Below, piece after piece: positions 42,712 to 49,954 of a stretch of DNA of 53,068 nucleotides. Positions within the stretch are counted from its first letter, which is position 1; every line of letters begins with the position of its first letter. The notes beneath the pieces are model-generated. The model had not been told where the DNA came from and searched no databases. It saw nothing but the letters and a program-made list of their open reading frames with translations. The stretch spans positions 1 through 53,068 of the forward strand of contig JBJXGE010000100.1 in assembly GCA_046154185.1 (NCBI GenBank), in the 5' to 3' direction. Made by a program: the position numbers and the translations under genes. The DNA comes from JBJXGE01 sp046154185. Lineage in GTDB: Bacteria > Planctomycetota > UBA8108 > UBA1146 > JAJFFE01.

Positions 42712-43810
42712 GGCTCACTCCTCCCGCCACGCGCACCGTTCTGCCGTCGTCGGCAAAACCGAGCGCACGCAACACTTCGTCCGTCAGCGCGCGCGGCGCG
42801 GCGCGGGCGTTGATCGCCGGCACGCCCGTGCGTTTCGTGATGACTTCGGTGCCAGCGATGTTGTCGGTCGCGGGGCCGGTGATGACCGTCGTGGCAAGTT
42901 CGTAATCGAGGCGCAAGCGCTCGACGCCACCCCACGCGCCGACGGGATCGTTCGCCGCGAGTACGATCGCGCTGAAACAGCGCCGAATGTCCGGCGACTC
43001 GAGAATGGCGTCAACGCCATAGTCGCCCATCAGCCCGTCACCGAGTTCGAGCACAATGACATCGGGCGCGGCCTCGGCGGCGCTACTGGCGAGATGCGAC
43101 AACAATGATCTCGCCGCGCCGGGCGCCGTTTCGCGAGACGTGGTAACGATGCCAAGATCCGTGAACGTCAAAGTCTTGCGAGCGCCGGCGTCCTCCATGC
43201 CGAATGCATCGCGCCGCAAGCTCACGCCGGTCGCCTTTGCGGCATGCACGACGCGTCCACTCCGCACGAGCTCTTGTACGAGCGCGCAGGCCGCCGCGGT
43301 CTTGCCGGCGTTCATGCACGTGCCGACGACGGCGATCACCGGCACGCCCCCCACCTGAATCTGTTCGCGCGGCTCGAGCGCGCCTTGGCGAATATTCGCC
43401 GGCAAGCCGATGCGTTCGGCGAGAAACGGAAAGTGGAGCGCTTGCCCCAACACTTCGCACTCAAAGGGTGGCCCCAAGTCGGGGTGACTCGCATCGCACA
43501 CGCCCAGCACTCCGCCGAGATTGAGCACCTGCAAACGGTCGCCGACGCGCAACGTCGCTGGCACGTGACCCGCGTAACCGCTCAGCGCGCGGCGATGGCC
43601 GAGCGCGCCGGCGATCACGTCGCCGGGGTTGAGCGCCGAAAAGCGCCCGCTTGGTAGCTCGAGCGTGTTGTACGTCGACTTGCGCGTCAGCACGCGCACG
43701 ACGACGACATCGCCGGCTTGGCACGGAAAGTCATCGCCGATGCGCACGTCGCGATTGAGTCGCACATTGCGGGTGACCGAACCGATCTTGTCGAGCGTGA
43801 TCGTTTTCAA
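42701..43810 (-). CDS. P-loop protein resembling DUF1611, embedded in the arginine operon
   Basis: The 369-aa protein is the odd member of the operon. Residues 1-150 form a beta-rich domain (TLDKIGSVTRNVRLNRDVRIGD, PFECEVLGQALHFP) of no recognised family. From about 155 a Rossmann/P-loop domain follows: VVGTCMNAGKT (Walker A, 163-171), VIVLELGDGLMGDYG (possible Walker B), then AANDPVGAWGG. This resembles DUF1611 C-terminal domains. As I recall, some DUF1611 relatives (DgcN) are D-glutamate N-acetyltransferases; the link is by family only. TTG 43810 overlaps the argG stop (TTGA), and its own end overlaps argC, so it is made with them. The classical acyltransferase is absent. It may fill that step, or be a regulator or ligase-type enzyme. 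Confidence 0.75.
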   Translation of the reverse strand: MKTITLDKIGSVTRNVRLNRDVRIGDDFPCQAGDVVVVRVLTRKSTYNTLELPSGRFSALNPGDVIAGALGHRRALSGYAGHVPATLRVGDRLQVLNLGGVLGVCDASHPDLGPPFECEVLGQALHFPFLAERIGLPANIRQGALEPREQIQVGGVPVIAVVGTCMNAGKTAAACALVQELVRSGRVVHAAKATGVSLRRDAFGMEDAGARKTLTFTDLGIVTTSRETAPGAARSLLSHLASSAAEAAPDVIVLELGDGLMGDYGVDAILESPDIRRCFSAIVLAANDPVGAWGGVERLRLDYELATTVITGPATDNIAGTEVITKRTGVPAINARAAPRALTDEVLRALGFADDGRTVRVAGGVSHDE

Positions 43811-45057
43811 GTTTGCACCGCTTCGACCGCGGCGCCCGCGCGTTGATACAACACATCGGGTAGCGCTCGGATGCGCGCGAATCCCGCGGCGTCCGCGGCG
43901 CGCCATTCCCCGGCGGCTTCGCCGTAGACGGCGCGCGATGCAGCGACGAGCGAGTGCGGCGACGTGACACCTTCGATGAAAACTTGTCCGGGTCGCAGAA
44001 GCGCGACGACCGAGCCGGAAACGCGGAGCTGCGAACTCTGCAAAAACGCCTCGACGTCGCGACACGCGGGTTCGAGGAAGCGCCCCTCATGAATGAGATC
44101 GCCATAAACTTGTGCGAGCGAGTCCTTCGTCCGCTGTTGGCACAAGCTCAGCGTGAGTTTCTCCAGCTCTCGATGTGCTGAGATCAGCACCGTCGCGGCC
44201 GGCGCTTCGAACGCGACGCGCCCCTTGATGCCAAGAATCGTGTCGCCCAGATGAATCCCTCGACCGATTCCGAAACTGGCGGCGAGCGAGTCTAATTTTT
44301 CGATGAGCGCCACCGGGGCCAGTTCTTCCGCGTTGAGCGCACACGGCACACCGTGCCGAAAATCGATCCGTATGCGTGTCGGCGCCCGCGGCGCATCGAA
44401 GGCGCCGTGCGTTCGCACCCAAGCCGCCTCCGGCAAAGCCAGGTCGGTCGAGTGCGTCTCCTTGCCGCCGATCGTGAGGCCCCAAAGTCCCGTATTGATG
44501 GAGTAGTCGCCGCTCTTTGCCGCCGCCGCGTATCCCCGCGCTGACAAGTACTCGAGCTCTTGCGCGCGACTCGGCGCCGAATCACGCACCGGCGCAAGAA
44601 TCTCCAACTCCGGTCCGAGCGCTCGCAACGCGATTTCAAATCGAACTTGATCATTGCCGGCGGCGGTCGAGCCATGCGCGACCGCACTCGCGCCGATTTC
44701 GTGGGCGACGCGCGCGACTTCGCGCGCTTGCAGCACGCGCTCGGCCCCGACGCAAATCGGATAGCTGTGACCGCGCAACACATTGCCGAAGATGAGAAAG
44801 CGCAGCACCTCATCAAAGTACGACTTCTTCGCGCCGACGGTGAAGTGCTCTTCCGCTCCGAGGGCCCGGCTCCGCGCGGCGATCGTCTCCAACTCGCCGT
44901 TGGAAAACCCGCCGGTGTCGACGGTGACCGTCGTGACCCGGGCGCGCTGCTCGTGCCGCAGCCAGGCAACACACCAGGACGTGTCGAGTCCGCCGGAGAA
45001 CGCGAGCACGATCTCCTGGGTCGCTTTCCCTCTAGGCGCTAACTGAGTCGGCGTCAT
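43807..45057 (-). CDS. argG: Argininosuccinate synthase
   Basis: The 416-aa enzyme joins citrulline and aspartate with ATP. The PP-loop is AFSGGLDTSWC near residue 20; VTVDTGGF and AHGSTAAGNDQVRFE are family blocks, and KETHSTDLALP and RIDFRHGVPCALN belong to the synthetase domain. The gene opens the biosynthetic part of the operon directly after argR. I prefer ATG 45057, nine bases from GGAGG, over ATG 45066 and 45063, which lie too close to it. The stop overlaps the P-loop gene. Cytosolic; expected to consume citrulline produced by the ArgF'/ArgE steps. Confidence 0.95.
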   Translation of the reverse strand: MTPTQLAPRGKATQEIVLAFSGGLDTSWCVAWLRHEQRARVTTVTVDTGGFSNGELETIAARSRALGAEEHFTVGAKKSYFDEVLRFLIFGNVLRGHSYPICVGAERVLQAREVARVAHEIGASAVAHGSTAAGNDQVRFEIALRALGPELEILAPVRDSAPSRAQELEYLSARGYAAAAKSGDYSINTGLWGLTIGGKETHSTDLALPEAAWVRTHGAFDAPRAPTRIRIDFRHGVPCALNAEELAPVALIEKLDSLAASFGIGRGIHLGDTILGIKGRVAFEAPAATVLISAHRELEKLTLSLCQQRTKDSLAQVYGDLIHEGRFLEPACRDVEAFLQSSQLRVSGSVVALLRPGQVFIEGVTSPHSLVAASRAVYGEAAGEWRAADAAGFARIRALPDVLYQRAGAAVEAVQT

Positions 45058-45062
45058 CGACA

Positions 45063-45530
45063 TCATCCTCCGCTCTGCTTGGCAAATGGTTTGAAGCGCG
45101 CGATCAAGCGCTGCTGGGCGCGCCGGCTAGCGGTCGCGATGAAAAAAGTGTCGTCTCCCGCTACCGTGCCAACAACCTCGGTCCAACCGGCGCGATCCAG
45201 CGCCAACGCCAAGCGTGGCGCGCCGCCGATGACCGTGCGCACGACCAACAAGTGCTCGCCGGCCGGCACGGCTGCTAGCAACAAGTCCGCGCAGACTCGC
45301 TCAACGGCGATGTCCTCGTGTTCATTTCGCGCGGCAGCCGGCAGTTGGTAAGCGCCAGCCACCTTGAACGCGCGCAGCTCACGCAAGTCGCGCGAGACGC
45401 TCGACTGCGTGACCGCGTAGCCGCGCGACTTGAGCCGCGCAATGAGCTGACTCTGATCCTGAACAGGACGCCGCGCCAACAATTCGCGAATGAACGCGAG
45501 GCGATTTTCGCGAGCGACGGTGTCAGTCAT
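45063..45530 (-). CDS. argR: Arginine repressor
   Basis: This 155-aa transcription factor has an N-terminal winged helix (SSVSRDLRELRAFKV, about residues 42-56) and a C-terminal arginine-binding, hexamer-forming domain with VGTVAGDDTFFIAT, the GTxAGDDT ligand motif. With arginine bound it represses arginine synthesis genes by binding ARG boxes. It is the first gene of the arg operon, so it should regulate itself together with argG through argH. The stop overlaps the far upstream argG starts. The ATG at 45530 has AGAAGGAG upstream. An A/T-rich control region lies just before it. Confidence 0.93.
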   Translation of the reverse strand: MTDTVARENRLAFIRELLARRPVQDQSQLIARLKSRGYAVTQSSVSRDLRELRAFKVAGAYQLPAAARNEHEDIAVERVCADLLLAAVPAGEHLLVVRTVIGGAPRLALALDRAGWTEVVGTVAGDDTFFIATASRRAQQRLIARFKPFAKQSGG

Positions 45531-45550
45531 GAAACGCGGCTCCTTCTTGT

Positions 45551-45587
45551 ATGCGCATATTCATAATAGTTATCGCATAAAATGCAA
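45551..45587 (-). promoter_or_regulatory. Putative arg operon promoter with ArgR-like operator
   Basis: In otherwise GC-rich DNA this A/T-rich island reads, on the minus strand, TTGCAT (45587-45582), a 16-base spacer and TATGAA (45565-45560) as -35 and -10. TATGAATATGCGCATA covers the -10 and is part of a near-palindrome; TATGCG also recurs inverted about 20 bases upstream. It resembles the ARG-box idea (TGAAT...ATTCA) only loosely, in the first half. Confidence 0.5.
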
Positions 45588-45615
45588 GCGCGCTTTAGCA
45601 CGCGTTTGTCTGCGA

Positions 45616-46617
45616 CTACGTCGGTACGCGCCCAACGCAGGAGATCGAAGTGGCTTTGATGATCGCAAATAGCCGTTGGCCCGGCGCGATCGCGAGCGCG
45701 GCGAGGGCGGCGCGCGTGATCAGAGCGCGGAGCCGTGGCGGCTCGAATTCAATCACGACGGCATCGGCGGCTGGCGTGACCGATCGCACCGTGACCGGCA
45801 AGACGTTGCGCGCCGAAAGCCCAGTCGGCGCGCTCGTCGCGAGCAAGATGTCCTGAGCGTACACGGCGAGGCGCACGGCGCCGGTCGTCATATCCGCGGG
45901 CAGGATTGCCTCGAGCTCGACGGCGTCCACTTGCACGCGGCCGACCCCCAGAACCTGACCCAGGAAGTAATTGTCGATGTGCGTCTCACTCGATCGCAAC
46001 ACGCTGAGACTAGAACCGGTGCTCACGACGCGTCCGCCCTCGAGTCGGAGCGCCCACTGAGTGAGTCCGATGATCTCGTCCGCCGAATGGCTGACGAGAA
46101 TCATCGCGAGTTCATACTGACGCCGCACTTGATCGAGGAGCGCCATCGCTTCACGGCGCGCGAACTCGTCGAGTCCCGCGAATGGCTCGTCGAGCAATAG
46201 CACCCGCGGTGCGCTGATGATCGCGCGGGCCAGCGCGACGCGCCGGCGCTCGCCGCCGCTGAGGTTTCGCGGCATCCGATCGAGCAAGTGGGCGATCCCG
46301 AGCGCGTGCGGAACATCGCCGAGCGCGCGTGCCCGTGGACTGTAGAGGAGATTCTTGCGGACGTTGAGATGCGGGAACAAAAGCGCGTCTTGCGCGACGT
46401 AGCCGATCCCCCGCGCTTCGAGCGGAACTCGCGAGAGATCGACGTCGTCGAGCACGACCCGCGCACCCGGCTCGATGCCAGCGATGGCGTTGAGCAACGT
46501 GGACTTGCCGCTGCCGCTCGGACCGACGAGACCGAGGGCGTCCGCATCACATGCGAAGCCAACCTCGAGAGCGAAACCCGACGCCCGGCGTATGTGCGCA
46601 TCAACCGTGATTCTCAT
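45616..46617 (-). CDS. modC: Molybdate ABC transporter ATP-binding protein
   Basis: The 333-aa protein is an ABC ATPase. Walker A GPSGSGKST (32-40), YVAQDALLFPHLNV Q-loop, signature LSGGERRRVALARAI, Walker B VLLLDEPFAGLD and the SHSADE switch His are intact. From about residue 265 a MOP/TOBE-type domain is present (VRLAVYAQDILLATSAPTGLSARNVLPVTV), typical of ModC and involved in molybdate or tungstate sensing. It drives import through ModB. ATG 46617 overlaps the modB stop (ATGA). It closes the modABC operon, 85 bases from argR on the same strand. Confidence 0.94.
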   Translation of the reverse strand: MRITVDAHIRRASGFALEVGFACDADALGLVGPSGSGKSTLLNAIAGIEPGARVVLDDVDLSRVPLEARGIGYVAQDALLFPHLNVRKNLLYSPRARALGDVPHALGIAHLLDRMPRNLSGGERRRVALARAIISAPRVLLLDEPFAGLDEFARREAMALLDQVRRQYELAMILVSHSADEIIGLTQWALRLEGGRVVSTGSSLSVLRSSETHIDNYFLGQVLGVGRVQVDAVELEAILPADMTTGAVRLAVYAQDILLATSAPTGLSARNVLPVTVRSVTPAADAVVIEFEPPRLRALITRAALAALAIAPGQRLFAIIKATSISCVGRVPT

Positions 46618-47285
46618 CGGTCGAGCTCGAGTCGAAGTAGGTGGCGCCGATCGAGCGCGCGCGCCAAGAACACGCAAACAAGACAAATGCCGAGCGCGGC
46701 CGCGACGAGCCAAACGATTCGCGATTCGCCGCCCGGCGCGTCGAGCTCGGCGTAGATCTGAAGTGGAATCGTCTCGGTCTCTCCCGGAATGCGGCCCGCC
46801 AAGATGATCGTCGCGCCGAACTCGCCGAGACCACGCGCGAAAGAGATAATCGCACCCGCGAGGATGCCGGGCCACGCGAGCGGTAGCAGCACGCACCAAA
46901 ACGTTTGCCAGCGAGTTCGCCCCAACGTGCGCGACATGAGTTCGAGCCGCGGATCGACGGACTTGAATGCCAGCGCGATCGTGAGCACGAAAAGCGGCAG
47001 GCCGACGACCGCGGCGGCGACGACCGCGCCAAGCCAATGAAACGCAACCGGAAAGCCGATGTCCGCCAACGCCGCGCCGAGGAATCCCCGCGGCGAAAAA
47101 AGCTTCAGCAGCGCATACCCGATCACGACCGGCGGCAATACGAGCGGCAGCAAGATCAGCGTTTGCAAGGTCGCACGACCCGGCAGACGGGAGCGCTCAA
47201 TGATCCATGCGAGTGCCGTCGCCGGCGCGAGGTTCACGAGCGTTGCGCAGAACCCGACCGAGAGCGAAAGCCAAATGCTGTTCAT
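46614..47285 (-). CDS. modB: Molybdate ABC transporter permease
   Basis: The 223-aa inner-membrane protein has five or six helices and the binding-protein-dependent permease EAA-like loop near LMSRTLGRTRWQTFWCVLLPLAWPGI. LPLVLPPVVIGYALL, FARGLGEFGATIILAGRIPGETETIPLQIY is characteristic of ModB. It forms the channel for molybdate, pairs with ModC and receives substrate from ModA. ATG 47285 overlaps the modA stop and its own end overlaps modC, so the three are coupled. Length fits the family. Confidence 0.94.
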   Translation of the reverse strand: MNSIWLSLSVGFCATLVNLAPATALAWIIERSRLPGRATLQTLILLPLVLPPVVIGYALLKLFSPRGFLGAALADIGFPVAFHWLGAVVAAAVVGLPLFVLTIALAFKSVDPRLELMSRTLGRTRWQTFWCVLLPLAWPGILAGAIISFARGLGEFGATIILAGRIPGETETIPLQIYAELDAPGGESRIVWLVAAALGICLVCVFLARALDRRHLLRLELDR

Positions 47286-47998
47286 TCGAGCCTCAAAAAT
47301 CCGCGCGCGACGGCGCGTGCTCTCGATGTCGGCGACCGCAACTCGTCGAACAAGTCGCGACCGTGCTCAGTCAGGAGTCCAGCGGCGTAGACGATCTTCG
47401 TATGGGTCGCGGGCGAAAACTCATGGGCTATACGAACTCGCGGATCGAGCGTCGCATCCGTGGCGTACACGATTCCGGCGTCGGCGCCGCCCTCGCTGAC
47501 TTTGCTGAGCACGTCGCGGACGCTCGCGCCGTAGAGCGTCCGAGTCGGCAGCGCAATCTTGGCGTGAGCGAGCGCTTCGCGCGCATACTTGCCGGCCGGC
47601 ACTTGCTCATTGGCAAGTGCGAGACTTGTCAGCCGCGCGAGATCGAGCCGCGCAGCATCCCGGCGCACAACGATCACGAGTCGATTCGACAACCAGTCGA
47701 ACCGTTCGATGGGCTTGACGAGATCGAGCCACTCGGGGGCCGCCGAGATGAAAATGTCGACCGCGGCGCCAGCGGCAATCTGTCGACCGAGCACGGAGCT
47801 GGCCTCGAAGACGAGCGTCACCTCGCGACCGCTCGCAACGCGCCAGGAATCGACGACTTCCTTGACGACTTCCTTGAGACTCGCGGCTGCGTGAATCACG
47901 ATCGGCAGCTCGGCGCGCGACGGCAACGAGTTGCCGAAATCACAGCCCGCAAGCACCCAACAGAAGAGTCCTAACATTCGCACGCCGCTCGTTTTCAT
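47282..47998 (-). CDS. modA: Molybdate-binding lipoprotein
   Basis: The 238-aa substrate-binding protein begins with a lipoprotein signal (LGLFCWVLAGC, Cys as lipid site). The mature domain has VIHAAASLKEVVKEVVDSW, FEASSVLGRQIAAGAAVDIFISA, GKYAREAL and GADAGIVYATDA, matching ModA oxyanion binding. Ser residues in AASL and SSV are the usual molybdate contacts. It hands molybdate or tungstate to ModBC. It heads the modABC operon, divergent from the 510-aa dockerin gene across about 148 bases. No Mo-specific operator is visible. Confidence 0.94.
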   Translation of the reverse strand: MKTSGVRMLGLFCWVLAGCDFGNSLPSRAELPIVIHAAASLKEVVKEVVDSWRVASGREVTLVFEASSVLGRQIAAGAAVDIFISAAPEWLDLVKPIERFDWLSNRLVIVVRRDAARLDLARLTSLALANEQVPAGKYAREALAHAKIALPTRTLYGASVRDVLSKVSEGGADAGIVYATDATLDPRVRIAHEFSPATHTKIVYAAGLLTEHGRDLFDELRSPTSRARAVARGFLRLE

Positions 47999-48146
47999 CG
48001 GCCGCGAGAATAGCGAATCACGGGCGCCAGCGGCAGATGGAACTCGTGGCCTGCCGCTTCACTCTTCGGTCGTTGTCCGAATCTGTGCTTGAGCTACAAG
48101 AAGAATCCAGGTAGTCCATCACGGCATAAACGGAAAGTGGGCGAGC

Positions 48147-49679
48147 ATGATGCGTGCAAATCTAGGTGTCGCGGCACTGGTGGCGGTGTGCGTTGTGGTA
48201 TTTGGTATGCGTTGCGACGCGGGCGTCGACATGTTTCGACTGACGAGTTCGGCGGGACCGGTTGGCGTTCCACAAACCGTGACAGCGCTCATCGACAACC
48301 CGAACGGATCGCTGCAGGGGTGGTCATTCGGCGTTTGCCACGATCCGAGCGAACTCAGTTACCTTGGCGCCGTCGATGGTTCGACGACCATGACCGTGCA
48401 AGGTGGCGGTCCGCCGGATTTCAGCGCCATTACGCCGTACCCGACGGGCATCGCGGCGGGCGTCGTCGTTTCGTTCTTCGGCACGTTTACGATGCCGGCC
48501 GGCTACGATCGCGCCGTGCTCGATATCACGTACTCGCATCTCGGTCCCGTCGGATTGACCGCGATTATTGACTACTGCGGCACACTCGGATCACCCGCGA
48601 TCGACGTCGTGATGGTCAGTGGCGGGATCACTTTCACGCCGCCTTCGAGCGGCGGCGTGATCGACGCGACGCCGATTGGCGGATTTCTTCGCGGGGATGC
48701 CGATGGCACCGGCGCGCTCGCGGTCGCGGATATGGTACGACTGCACGACCACCTTTGGCCAACGGGTAGTCCGCCGACTTTGCTGTCGTGCATCGGCGCG
48801 ATCGAGACCGACTCTGGCGACGTCAATGACAATGAGCATCTCACGATCGGCGATCAAATAACGCTTCGTGACCACCTATTCTGCGGCACGCCCGCGACGC
48901 TCGGCGCACCGACGACGTGTGGCGCGGACCCCGATGCGGATACCGATGGTTTCTCCGCCACAAATCCGGCTTTCGTCGTGACGGCGGCAAGCGTCACGAT
49001 CATCGGCACGGGGCCGACGAATCGCACCGTCGAGATTGCGGTGCGCGTGCAAGCGCCGATCGCCGTCCGCGGCGTTATGCTCGCACTGCAATTCGGTTCC
49101 GCGCTGACTCCGCATGTCACGTTTTTCTCTCCGAGCGTCCCGATCGACTTCTCGCAGCGAAGAGTGAGCGGCAATACCGTCGTGCTCGGCGTCGCGGGTC
49201 CGGCGTGCGGCTCGTTGTTGCCGGCGAGCCCCGGCGTCTTCCAAGACATCGGAGTGATCCGATTCGCGCTCGCGGACTTCGCGGTGTTCCCGCCCATTCA
49301 GTGGCTGGCGAGCACGGCGATCGGCGGGACGCTGTACCGCGCCTCGGTCGTGGGCGCGGACTATCGCGATTACCATCCGTCGTTGGTCTCGGGCGCCTTT
49401 CAGTTCGCTCGCGGCAATGCCAACAACACGGATGCCGCAGCGGACATCGCGGATGCGATTTACATCCTGGATTTTCTGTTTCCGTTGGGTAGCCCCTTCA
49501 CACCGCCTTGCCTCGACGCGGCGGATACGAACAACGACGGCAGCATCAACATCGCCGACGCGATCTATCTGCTGCAGTTTCTGTTCGCCATGGGGCCGAC
49601 GATCCCGTTGCCCTACCCGCAATGCGGATTCGACACCGATCTCGATGCCTTGACGTGCGGATCGGCGCTCTGCCCGTAG
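48147..49679 (+). CDS. Secreted dockerin-repeat protein, 510 aa
   Basis: A signal peptide (VAALVAVCVVVFGMRCDAG) is followed by a beta-sandwich-like domain of about 150 residues with SLQGWSFGVCHDPSELSY and VSFFGTFTMPAGYDRAVLDI, a cohesin- or Ig-like pattern I cannot name. An internal dockerin-like pair lies near residues 175-260 (FLRGDADGTGALAVADMVRL, SGDVNDNEHLTIGDQITL). A second beta domain follows, then C-terminal repeats (ARGNANNTDAAADIADAIYIL, DTNNDGSINIADAIYLL) and the PLPYPQCGFD...LTCGSALCP tail. Two dockerin modules in one chain could bridge two partners. ATG 48147, or the next ATG at 48150, starts it. Function unknown; exported. Confidence 0.85.
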   Translation: MMRANLGVAALVAVCVVVFGMRCDAGVDMFRLTSSAGPVGVPQTVTALIDNPNGSLQGWSFGVCHDPSELSYLGAVDGSTTMTVQGGGPPDFSAITPYPTGIAAGVVVSFFGTFTMPAGYDRAVLDITYSHLGPVGLTAIIDYCGTLGSPAIDVVMVSGGITFTPPSSGGVIDATPIGGFLRGDADGTGALAVADMVRLHDHLWPTGSPPTLLSCIGAIETDSGDVNDNEHLTIGDQITLRDHLFCGTPATLGAPTTCGADPDADTDGFSATNPAFVVTAASVTIIGTGPTNRTVEIAVRVQAPIAVRGVMLALQFGSALTPHVTFFSPSVPIDFSQRRVSGNTVVLGVAGPACGSLLPASPGVFQDIGVIRFALADFAVFPPIQWLASTAIGGTLYRASVVGADYRDYHPSLVSGAFQFARGNANNTDAAADIADAIYILDFLFPLGSPFTPPCLDAADTNNDGSINIADAIYLLQFLFAMGPTIPLPYPQCGFDTDLDALTCGSALCP

Positions 49680-49954
49680 CGAGCCTGCAAGTAGCGCACT
49701 GTTCACGACCTTGGTGACGCACGACGGCCACGCGGCGACCGTTCCATCGGCAACGGTCGCCGCGTCGCGTGCACTCGGCAAGCACCGGCCGCTTGCGTCC
49801 GCTCGCTTCTTATGTACTATTCGGGGCGGTAGTTGCTCTGGGCGAAGTCAAAAGGTCAGGCGATCATTCCGCGGCATGCGCGACGTCGAGCGACGGTCTC
49901 GTGTTCGTGCATCAACGCTTGACTTTCGTGGTCGAGAAACAGGAGGACGGCGCC

